DNA of 5,730 nt from Planctomycetota bacterium (GTDB lineage Bacteria > Planctomycetota > Phycisphaerae > SM23-33). The notes beneath the pieces are model-generated. The model was not told where the DNA came from, did no database searches, and was given only the letters and a program-made list of their open reading frames with translations. The DNA lies in NCBI GenBank assembly GCA_003644335.1, contig QNCB01000098.1:1-5730 (forward strand), given 5' to 3'. Position 1 is the first letter of the stretch. Each line of letters begins with the position of its first letter. The position numbers were made by a program, and so were the translations under genes. This document shows, piece after piece, positions 1 through 5,132 of this stretch.

Positions 1-963
1 GTGATACTTTTTTTGTCGCTGTTTTCCGTCGCTATGGTCATCAGCGCCAGTGGCACGACGTTTTGGTTCCCGTTGCTGCACGACCTCGTGCCGGTGCAAA
101 TGAGAGGCCGATTTTTCGGCAAGCTGCGAAGCGTCTGGAACTTCACTTCGGTATTGGCGGTGCTGGGAGCTGGCGCGTTTCTGGGCAAAAACCCGGCCAT
201 CTGGCAGTTCCAGGTAATCTTCCTGTTGGCGGTGGGGTTGTTCGTTGTGCGGACGCTCGTCATTCGGCAGGTGCCCACGGGCACGAGCCTGGCGGGCGAG
301 CTGGACTTCGCAGGCTGGCAGCACCATATCAAGGGCTTGCTGAAGCAAAGAGCGTTGGTGCTGTTCCTGGTCTACTATGGCGTGCTGGGTTTTTTCATGG
401 GCATACTGGGCCAACCTTTGGTGCTGTATATAACGCACCTGGGCTTCCCCGCCAGCGACAATGTCATTATTTTCTGCTTCGGTAACTTCGGCATGATAGC
501 GTCGCTGTTTGTCGCGGGGGTGTTGGTAGACAGGCTTGGCACGAAGCGGATTTTCCTCACAACCCATCTCGTGCTGTGTGCGGTCTGCTTTTTCGTGGTA
601 GCTGTCGGCACCATGTCCCGCACCGCTGCGATGTACCTTCTGCCGATCGCTCTGGTCGTAGCTGGGGGCATGATAGCTGCTTCGGGCGTCGCTGCTACCG
701 CTCAGATGTTTCACCTCGTGCCGGACCGCGGGCGAGCGTTTTTCATGAGCCTGTCGTGGATAATTATCGTAGCAGGCCGAGCTCTCTCGCCGCTGTGTGT
801 AGGAGGCCTGTTAGGCTTGGCTGGGGACAACTGGACGATAACCCTGGCTGGCATGCAGTGGGACATATTCCAGCTAATCCTCGCGATAACCGGCGCCGGC
901 ATGCTCACAGCGATCATTCTGCTGCGATCCGTCCAGGAAGTAAAACATAACGACAGAGCATAA
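1..963 (+). CDS. MFS transporter, C-terminal part (5' end outside window)
   Basis: This is a polytopic inner-membrane protein of the major facilitator superfamily. The 320 visible residues contain about nine hydrophobic segments (roughly residues 1-24, 47-66, 68-86, 118-142, 152-176, 184-204, 208-236, 247-272 and 285-310), which fit TM4 to TM12 of a 12-helix protein. Residues 173-183 (GVLVDRLGTKR) match the family's motif A, G-x3-D-R-x-G-x-[KR]-[KR], expected in the loop between TM8 and TM9. Two related loop motifs, LVPVQMRGR (29-37) and LVPDRGR (239-245), lie at equivalent places in the two halves and reflect the internal duplication of the fold. Family members usually have about 400-430 residues, so some 100 N-terminal residues (TM1-3) probably lie upstream. 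The GTG at position 1 is therefore an internal codon, not the start. The gene ends with TAA at 961-963. The substrate cannot be told from the sequence. Confidence 0.85.
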   Translation: MILFLSLFSVAMVISASGTTFWFPLLHDLVPVQMRGRFFGKLRSVWNFTSVLAVLGAGAFLGKNPAIWQFQVIFLLAVGLFVVRTLVIRQVPTGTSLAGELDFAGWQHHIKGLLKQRALVLFLVYYGVLGFFMGILGQPLVLYITHLGFPASDNVIIFCFGNFGMIASLFVAGVLVDRLGTKRIFLTTHLVLCAVCFFVVAVGTMSRTAAMYLLPIALVVAGGMIAASGVAATAQMFHLVPDRGRAFFMSLSWIIIVAGRALSPLCVGGLLGLAGDNWTITLAGMQWDIFQLILAITGAGMLTAIILLRSVQEVKHNDRA

Positions 964-1134
964 AATCAAGCTGCGTCGCACACGCTGGGGTGATTTTCCG
1001 ATAATATATCCTGAGCCACTTGGTTGGGCTGGGGGTCAGGGTGTGTGAGATTTTTTCATGGCTTTCCGTAACTATTGTTTTGTACAGATTTTAGCCGTGT
1101 TTTGCAGCATAAGATTTACTCGCGAAACTAGCTC

Positions 1135-1158
1135 AATCCGAAATCCAAAATCCGAAAT
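1135..1158. repeat. Short direct repeat, 14-bp period
   Basis: The ten-base unit AATCCGAAAT occurs at 1135-1144 and again at 1149-1158, a period of 14 bases, with CCAA between the copies. This is a small low-complexity array in the noncoding DNA between the MFS gene and icd. No function is evident. Similar 'atccgaaatcc' strings are something I recall from intergenic DNA of environmental bacteria, but that is memory and not a search result. Confidence 0.5.
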
Positions 1159-1259
1159 TGCCCGGGATAACCAACCAGTTTTATGCCCGCACACGATGCC
1201 CAATGGTAAGACCAGGGTTTAATCTCGCACACTGCGTGAACGCCAAAATTCACAAGCCA

Positions 1260-1288
1260 TTGACTTGGGCGGGCGGGTCTGATAGGAT
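1260..1288 (+). promoter_or_regulatory. Sigma70-type promoter of icd
   Basis: A -35 box TTGACT (1260-1265, five of six consensus bases) is separated by exactly 17 bases from a -10 box TAGGAT (1283-1288, four of six). The predicted transcription start is near 1295, giving an untranslated leader of about 48 bases before the ATG at 1343. The spacer is GC-rich (GGGCGGGCGGG). A small inverted repeat, GTGAA/TTCAC at 1236-1253, ends just upstream of the -35 and could be an operator, but it is only five base pairs. Confidence 0.7.
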
Positions 1289-1342
1289 GCTCCGCTTGTC
1301 TTGTTGGAAGTGAAACCTCTTATAGTGAAAGACTGGAACGAA

Positions 1343-2455
1343 ATGGCTAAGCAATACACCGCAACACTAATTACTGGCGACGGCACGGGCCCGGAGCTTG
1401 CAGCCGCGGCCAGGCGATGCGTCGACGCAGCCCTGGAAAAAACCCCAGGCGGTGGGCGAATAACCTGGACCGAATGCGTAGCTGGCGTGGATATCCTGGA
1501 ATCCCACGGCACTCCAATGCCAGAGGAGACCATCGAGTCCGTCCGCAACACCGACGCGACCCTCAAAGCTCCCATCACCACGCCAATCGGCAGTGGATTT
1601 CGCAGCGTCAATGTTCAGCTGCGTCAGACACTGGACCTGTACTGCTGTCTGCGGCCTTGCAAAAGCTACCCCGGCGTCCGCAGCAAATATAAGGACATCG
1701 ACCTGGTACTCGTCCGCGAAAATTGTGAAGACCTCTACGCCGGCGTGGAGTTCGAAAAAGGGTCCGCTGAGGTCGGCGAACTCATCGAGACAGTCAATCG
1801 TCTCGGCGACGGCAAGAAAATTCTTACCCCCCCAGAGAGTACGGGCGTATCGATTAAACCCATCAGCGTGCAGAACACCGAGCGGATCGTGCGGTTTGCC
1901 TTTGAGTATGCCCGCAAGCATGGCCGAAAAAAGGTTACCTATGTTGAGAAGGCCAATATCATGAAGCACACCGATGGTCTGTTTAAGGAGGTCGCTGAGC
2001 GGGTGGCCAAGGATTATCCGGATATCGAGTCCGAAGAACGGCTGGTGGACAACATGTGCATGCAGCTGGTGCAAAAACCCGAGCTGTACGATGTTATCGT
2101 TACGGAGAATTTGTACGGCGATATTCTCAGCGACCTTTGTGCGGGGCTGGTCGGCGGGCTGGGCGTTGCCCCCGGTGCCAACATCGGCGACAACGGAGCT
2201 GTCTTCGAAGCTACCCACGGCAGCGCCCCGAAATACAAGGGCATGGATAAGGTAAACCCGACAGCCCTCATTTTGTCAGGCTTATTGATGCTGGACTACC
2301 TCGGCGAAGCTGACGCTGCAGCGAGGCTTGAAAAGGCAGTTGCCAAGGTGGTGGCTGATGGCAAGAGCACGACCTACGACATGAAGCCGCACCGCGATGA
2401 CCCCTCCGCAGTGGGCACGAGCGAAATGGCGGAGGCCATTATCGCCGCGATGTAG
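1343..2455 (+). CDS. icd: Isocitrate dehydrogenase (isocitrate/isopropylmalate dehydrogenase family)
   Basis: This 370-residue cytoplasmic enzyme should convert isocitrate to 2-oxoglutarate and CO2 in the TCA cycle. It starts with the family's nucleotide-fold opening, ITGDGTGPE (10-18). The substrate loop RSVNVQLR (87-94) supplies Ser88, Asn90 and Arg94, followed by Arg104, Arg125 and Tyr132 ([12 protein letters not shown]), Lys203 and metal-binding Asp236, Asp260 and Asp264. The family signature NLYGDILSD begins at 256. The S-x-N-x3-R pattern indicates isocitrate rather than isopropylmalate. Around 291-306 ([16 protein letters not shown]), Lys297, Tyr298, Val304 and later Tyr345 match NADP-binding positions of E. 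coli Icd, but the position of its Arg395 is Pro349, so the cofactor is uncertain. An in-frame TTG at 1301 lies only about six bases from the predicted transcription start, so the ATG at 1343, preceded by GGA at 1335-1337, is the better start. It may be co-transcribed with lpxK, 109 bases downstream. Confidence 0.92.
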   Translation: MAKQYTATLITGDGTGPELAAAARRCVDAALEKTPGGGRITWTECVAGVDILESHGTPMPEETIESVRNTDATLKAPITTPIGSGFRSVNVQLRQTLDLYCCLRPCKSYPGVRSKYKDIDLVLVRENCEDLYAGVEFEKGSAEVGELIETVNRLGDGKKILTPPESTGVSIKPISVQNTERIVRFAFEYARKHGRKKVTYVEKANIMKHTDGLFKEVAERVAKDYPDIESEERLVDNMCMQLVQKPELYDVIVTENLYGDILSDLCAGLVGGLGVAPGANIGDNGAVFEATHGSAPKYKGMDKVNPTALILSGLLMLDYLGEADAAARLEKAVAKVVADGKSTTYDMKPHRDDPSAVGTSEMAEAIIAAM

Positions 2456-2471
2456 TCGAGCGGATTTTTAA

Positions 2472-2542
2472 TGTAGCATAGCCGCCCCCGGCTGTGGAAA
2501 TTTGGAATGCAAAAAACCACAGCCGAGGGCGGCTGTGCTACA
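2472..2542. repeat. Pair of inverted REP-like palindromes (BIME-like) between icd and lpxK
   Basis: Two 26-base arms, 2472-2497 and 2517-2542, are inverted copies with 24 of 26 positions matching and 19 A-rich bases between them. Each arm is itself a hairpin. In arm 1, GTAG (2473-2476) is followed by CATAGCCG, loop CCCC, CGGCTGTG. In arm 2, read on the minus strand, CTAC marks the same GTAG end (complement of 2538-2541), and the stem is CACAGCCG/CGGCTGTG around AGGG. A GTAG tetranucleotide next to an imperfect hairpin is the known layout of REP sequences mobilised by RAYT (IS200/IS605-like) transposases, and two facing units form a BIME. No transposase lies in the window. The element starts 17 bases after the icd stop and could stabilise or attenuate an icd-lpxK transcript. 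Confidence 0.75.
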
Positions 2543-2564
2543 CGCCACTGGCGGTGAATTGACG

Positions 2565-3596
2565 ATGGATATCGAGTCCGAAATATCCGGAGCGATTTTT
2601 CCAAAGGCGCCCCTGGCTGGGCGGTTGGGGGCATGTCCGTATGCCCTGGTTATGCGGGCCAGGCGGTGGGCGTATCGCGCGGGCGTGCTGCCGAGCTGTG
2701 CCGTCGATGTGCCGATTATTTGCGTTGGCAATATCACCACTGGCGGGACGGGCAAGACGCCGATGGTCGCACACCTGGCGGGGCTGTTGCGGAATCAGCT
2801 AGGCTGCAACCCCGCTATTCTCACGCGCGGGTATAAGTCCACAGCTGGCCTTAGCGACGAAGCCCAGCTCTTGCGAGAGACAACCGACGCAGCTGTCATC
2901 GTGAATCCAAACCGCCAGTCTGGTGCTTGCCGCGCCCAGGCCAACGGTGCCAACGTGCTGATTATGGACGACGGCTTTCAGCATCTCAAGCTGAGGCGAA
3001 ATCTGGACATCGTCCTTATCGACGCGACGAATCCGTTTGGCTCCGGGCCAGGCCAGGCGGGTTGTTGCTTGCCGACGGGCAGGCTGCGCGAGCCGATAGC
3101 CGCACTGCGACAGGCCCAGGTTATAATCATCACTCGTAGCGAGCAGGTCGAAGCCCCGGAACTCGACAGGCTTGATGGGTTGCTTCGCAAGTTGGCCCCG
3201 GCGGCGTTGTTGTTGCGGGCCAGCCACGCCATCACGGGTGTCATCGACCCCGCCGGCGAGCTAAAACCCCTGGCCAACTTGACAGGCAGAAAAATTTTCG
3301 CGTTCTGTGGCCTGGGCAACCCAGCGGGATTTATGCAAAGCGTCGCGTCCCTGGACAGCCAACTCGTTGGCTCCAAAGCTCTGACTGACCATGTTGCATA
3401 CACGCCGCGAACACTCGCCAAGTTGAGCCAGGCAGCAGCCAGCTGCGGTGCGGAGATAATGTTGACCACTCGCAAAGACGGCGTAAAGCTCCGCCAAGCC
3501 AAGCTGCTCCCGCCGGTGTGGCAGCTGGATATCGAGATGAAAATCGACGATCCCCAAAACAAACTACCAGAAAAAATCCGCATGATTCTACAATAG
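2565..3596 (+). CDS. lpxK: Tetraacyldisaccharide 4'-kinase (lipid A 4'-kinase)
   Basis: LpxK transfers phosphate from ATP to the 4' position of the tetraacyl disaccharide-1-phosphate to make lipid IVA, at the inner face of the cytoplasmic membrane. The 343 residues have the normal family length. A hydrophobic, basic N-terminus (about 15-45) for membrane contact leads into the ATP-binding P-loop GNITTGGTGKTP (55-66, Lys64). LTRGYKS (86-92) and SDEAQLL (97-103) match the family's RGY and GDEPxLL region, which carries a catalytic Asp. DDGFQHLKLRR (135-145) is the hallmark Mg-binding motif, followed by CLPTGRLREP (168-177). TDHVAYT (274-280) corresponds to the DHH-Y motif, with the second His replaced by Val. 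I chose ATG 2565 because the in-frame upstream part (to TTG 2502) runs through the REP palindrome and does not resemble LpxK. The ribosome site is weak (GGCGGTG, 2550-2556). The gene implies a lipid A outer membrane. Confidence 0.93.
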   Translation: MDIESEISGAIFPKAPLAGRLGACPYALVMRARRWAYRAGVLPSCAVDVPIICVGNITTGGTGKTPMVAHLAGLLRNQLGCNPAILTRGYKSTAGLSDEAQLLRETTDAAVIVNPNRQSGACRAQANGANVLIMDDGFQHLKLRRNLDIVLIDATNPFGSGPGQAGCCLPTGRLREPIAALRQAQVIIITRSEQVEAPELDRLDGLLRKLAPAALLLRASHAITGVIDPAGELKPLANLTGRKIFAFCGLGNPAGFMQSVASLDSQLVGSKALTDHVAYTPRTLAKLSQAAASCGAEIMLTTRKDGVKLRQAKLLPPVWQLDIEMKIDDPQNKLPEKIRMILQ

Positions 3597-3619
3597 ACAC
3601 GCCCCGGCTACACAAAATT

Positions 3620-3724
3620 TACCGCGAAAGAACTCAACGATCGCATAGATGTTGTTTGTGAACAATTACAACGGTCTGTTTTTGTGTTCTATGCGTTCTT
3701 TCGCGGTAGGTTTTTGTTTTTTCT
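3620..3724 (+). terminator. Long bulged hairpin with T-rich tail between convergent genes
   Basis: TACCGCGAAAGAAC (3620-3633) pairs perfectly with GTTCTTTCGCGGTA (3695-3708), a 14-bp stem. After a nine-base bulge on the left arm only (3634-3642), GCATAG (3643-3648) pairs with CTATGC (3689-3694). The 40-base loop contains a further small palindrome (TTGT/ACAA). The right arm is followed by GG and a T-rich run (T5, G, T6; 3711-3722), as expected of an intrinsic terminator for lpxK, whose stop is 24 bases upstream. In the other direction the tail is only AAATTTTG, so it would end the minus-strand transcript less well. The stem is much longer than a typical terminator and could also be a dispersed palindromic repeat. 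Confidence 0.6.
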
Positions 3725-3741
3725 GATGCACACGGGCTGGG

Positions 3742-4632
3742 TCAATGGCTCAGTTCGTCCGACTTGTCCAACTCGTCCAGTTCCCCCAGCTCGTTTGGCG
3801 AGATATCGAGGACAGACTGGGCCACAGCTTGGCGGATACGCTCGGAGACCGCCCCGACAGGCTCGTCGGGCCTATCCGCAGCCAAGCCCAGTCTGTGTCG
3901 CAACTCGTCTACGCGGGCGAGGTGAGCTTTTCGCTTGCGTTTCCTCCTTCTGCCAGGCTCGAGCGGCTCATCGTCGGGGCGAGCGACTCGACTGGGGTTT
4001 TCCTCTACAAGGCAAAGGGCTTGGCGAATAGTGTCTACGCGAAGGTCGGCTTTGATTTCCTCAGCCAGGTCTTTGGCGCGGTTGTAAATGCCCCCACAGA
4101 GCATTATTTGCATCTCCTCGCAAATGCCAACTTCGCGGATTAGGCTGATGAGTTGGCGAATCTGCGGAACCTCGGGCGGCAGTGAGCTGAAAACGAACAG
4201 CAGGTCGGGCGTTACCTGGCCTAGGAATTGCAAAACCTCGTCGTTTGGCACGTCCGAGCCTACGAACCATACGCTCCAGCCCTCAGCTTCGAACAGGTCC
4301 GACGCTATCTGGGCGCCTAGCTCGGAGACTTGGCTATTCCCGCACAGCACTACTAACCGCCTGCCATCCTTAGGTTTATGGTTCAACACCCGCTGAAGTT
4401 GGTCAGCTATCATGCGGTTGATGCGGGTAGCCAGGTGCTCGGTAACCCGCGAGATACGATCTTCGCGGTACAGTTTGTCGACCTGTTCCATAGCGGGCCA
4501 AATTATCTGGGCAAGCAGCCTGTGCGCGCCGAATCCCCGGTCGTGAGCGTCGAAAATCCATTCCCGAGCCAAACCTCGCTGCCCTGTGAATAGATACTCC
4601 AGATATTGTTTGAAAATCGCTACAGTTTCCAT
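3742..4632 (-). CDS. Cobalamin-binding-fold protein lacking the cobalt-ligating His
   Basis: This 296-residue soluble protein has the architecture of B12-dependent methyltransferase modules and CarH-like photoreceptors. A helical cap domain (about 1-85) contains EHLATR (65-70), which matches the Glu-His of the CarH cap with Tyr55 at the place of its Trp. A Rossmann-like B12-binding domain (about 91-210) follows. The SxL motif (Ser149-Leu151) and the GG pair (180-181) are present, but the family's D/E-x-H-x-x-G reads QVSELG (101-106), so the lower-ligand His is Ser103. A 30-residue linker leads to a basic cluster (GRRRKRKRK, 227-235) and an acidic end (ELGELDELDKSDEL). There is no DNA-binding domain or enzyme partner in the chain. 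I start at the second ATG (4632) because GAGG at 4645-4642 lies nine bases before it but directly abuts the first ATG (4641). The gene converges on lpxK. A regulatory or scaffold role is possible, but its function is unknown. Confidence 0.8.
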   Translation of the reverse strand: METVAIFKQYLEYLFTGQRGLAREWIFDAHDRGFGAHRLLAQIIWPAMEQVDKLYREDRISRVTEHLATRINRMIADQLQRVLNHKPKDGRRLVVLCGNSQVSELGAQIASDLFEAEGWSVWFVGSDVPNDEVLQFLGQVTPDLLFVFSSLPPEVPQIRQLISLIREVGICEEMQIMLCGGIYNRAKDLAEEIKADLRVDTIRQALCLVEENPSRVARPDDEPLEPGRRRKRKRKAHLARVDELRHRLGLAADRPDEPVGAVSERIRQAVAQSVLDISPNELGELDELDKSDELSH

Positions 4633-4641
4633 AGTTAACAT

Positions 4642-4645
4642 CCTC
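4642..4645 (-). promoter_or_regulatory. Ribosome binding site deciding the start of the B12-fold gene
   Basis: On the minus strand GAGG is followed immediately by ATG (4641-4639) and, nine bases after the GAGG, by a second in-frame ATG (4632-4630). Only the second spacing is usual for a Shine-Dalgarno site. Using it shortens the protein by three residues (MLT). Confidence 0.6.
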
Positions 4646-4780
4646 GTACAGCAAGATCTACCTCGACTTTTCTAGACCTGCCGACGGATGAAAATAGGCA
4701 AGTCCTGGCAACTCAGATAAAATCGGAGCCAAGCCCTAACCCGTTAAGCGGTTTTTAGGGAATTTTGGGTAAAAAAGTTG

Positions 4781-4882
4781 TCAGTTGTCCCCAGCACTTA
4801 TTTGCTACATTCGGTAAACGATTAAGTCGAGCGGACAAACAACGACTTTGGATTTACGCAAATAAGTGCTGGGGACAACTGA
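4781..4882. repeat. MITE-like element with perfect 25-bp inverted arms
   Basis: The arms 4781-4805 and 4858-4882 are exact reverse complements over 25 bases (outer end TCAGTTGTCCCCAGC, inner end ACTTATTTGC). Nested inside are GTAAA/TTTAC (4814-4818 and 4853-4857) and AAGTCG/CGACTT (4824-4829 and 4843-4848), so the 102 bases could fold into one long interrupted hairpin with a 13-base apical loop (4830-4842). I see no target-site duplication at the ends (left flank AAAAGTTG, right flank TTACTTTT) and no coding capacity. It fits a non-autonomous palindromic mobile element, but a structured RNA or regulatory hairpin cannot be excluded. Confidence 0.7.
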
Positions 4883-4928
4883 TTACTTTTCATTCGTGTT
4901 CCGCTTTTTTTTTGTCTGGAATTTGTCG

Positions 4929-4990
4929 AAAAAAATTGCTGTAAAAAAACCGAAAAAAATTGTCCGCGACAGGGTTGTATAGGCTACAAT
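4929..4990 (+). promoter_or_regulatory. Candidate promoter of the DUF1571 gene with upstream A-tracts
   Basis: The -10 candidate TACAAT (4985-4990) matches the consensus at five of six bases. TTGTCC (4960-4965) would be the -35, but the spacer of 19 bases is long. Directly upstream lie three A7 tracts at 4929-4935, 4943-4949 and 4953-4959, two of them inside a 12-base direct repeat CGAAAAAAATTG (4927-4938 and 4951-4962). Such A-tracts bend DNA and resemble UP elements bound by the RNA polymerase alpha subunits. Transcription would start near 4997, giving a leader of about 136 bases. Confidence 0.5.
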
Positions 4991-5025
4991 TCCGCATTAA
5001 CGATTCGCAGATAGTCTCGGCTTGG

Positions 5026-5119
5026 TGGCGATGCAGGGATGCACTTGAGTTTTACGGTCGCCAATGCCGATATATACATTCAGAGCCACCCGGCCTGGCG
5101 GAGCTGTTCCCGGGCGGCT
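5026..5119 (+). promoter_or_regulatory. Potentially structured leader upstream of the DUF1571 gene
   Basis: TGGCGA (5026-5031) pairs with TCGCCA (5058-5063), enclosing a small TGCA-GGGA-TGCA hairpin (5032-5043). A second GC-rich hairpin pairs AGCC-A-CCCGG (5084-5093) with CCGGG-C-GGCT (5110-5119), with one mismatch and a 16-base loop, and ends exactly where the ribosome site GAGGA (5120-5124) begins. The leader does not match any riboswitch class I recognise. It may tune translation, but this rests only on visual base pairing. Confidence 0.35.
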
Positions 5120-5132
5120 GAGGAATCTGGCA

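Larger units (their letters stand above)
964..1342. other. Intergenic stretch between MFS gene and icd
   Basis: I see no convincing gene in these 379 bases. The stretch holds a weak imperfect stem at about 1010-1040 (CCTGA/TCAGG outside AGCC/GGCT) followed about ten bases later by T6 at 1051-1056, which might end the MFS transcript but is too poor to call. It also holds a short degenerate repeat (1135-1158), an inverted GTGAA/TTCAC pair (1236-1240 and 1249-1253) just upstream of the -35, and the icd promoter (1260-1288). The DNA is clearly more AT-rich than the flanking genes until about 1160. Confidence 0.6.
4646..5132. other. Divergent intergenic region between B12-fold and DUF1571 genes
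   Basis: This region of nearly 490 bases contains no credible gene. From left to right it holds the minus-strand leader (no clear promoter seen there); a small bulged hairpin at 4734-4760 (CCCTAA/TTAGGG outside CCG/CGG); the MITE-like element (4781-4882); a T9 run (4905-4913); three A7 tracts and a promoter (4929-4990); and a GC-rich structured leader (4997-5132). It is AT-rich up to about 4990 and GC-rich afterwards. Both flanking genes must be controlled from here. Confidence 0.6.

Noticed and set aside
1..3. GTG at the first base as the true start of the MFS gene
   Set aside because: Starting here would give a protein with only nine helices. The motif positions show that TM1-3 should precede it, so the gene runs off the left edge.
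1367..2218. 283-codon open frame antisense to icd
   Set aside because: It lies wholly inside icd, whose protein has all family motifs. The antisense product has no recognisable domain and no clear ribosome site, so it is a codon-bias shadow.
2502..2564. Extended start of LpxK at TTG 2502
   Set aside because: The extra 21 codons translate the REP palindrome and do not resemble LpxK N-termini. ATG 2565 gives the usual family length.
2978..3583. 201-codon minus-strand frame over lpxK
   Set aside because: It is fully covered by lpxK with intact kinase motifs, and its translation resembles no family I know.
3597..3613. Possible decayed REP unit just after lpxK (GTGTAGC on the minus strand)
   Set aside because: Only the first seven bases resemble the GTAG end of the REP units. 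The hairpin part is missing, so the match may be chance.
3684..4031. 115-codon plus-strand frame starting in the hairpin and entering the B12-fold gene
   Set aside because: Its start lies in the 40-base loop of the terminator-like hairpin and most of it is antisense to a gene with clear domain structure. The product is low-complexity and Arg/Pro-rich.
4734..4760. Small hairpin CCCTAA/TTAGGG with inner CCG/CGG as terminator or operator
   Set aside because: It has unequal internal loops, no T-tail and no associated promoter that I could find. It is kept only as a remark in the intergenic description.
4905..4913. T9 run as an intrinsic terminator
   Set aside because: No stem lies directly upstream (the MITE-like arm ends 22 bases before), and no plus-strand gene ends nearby.
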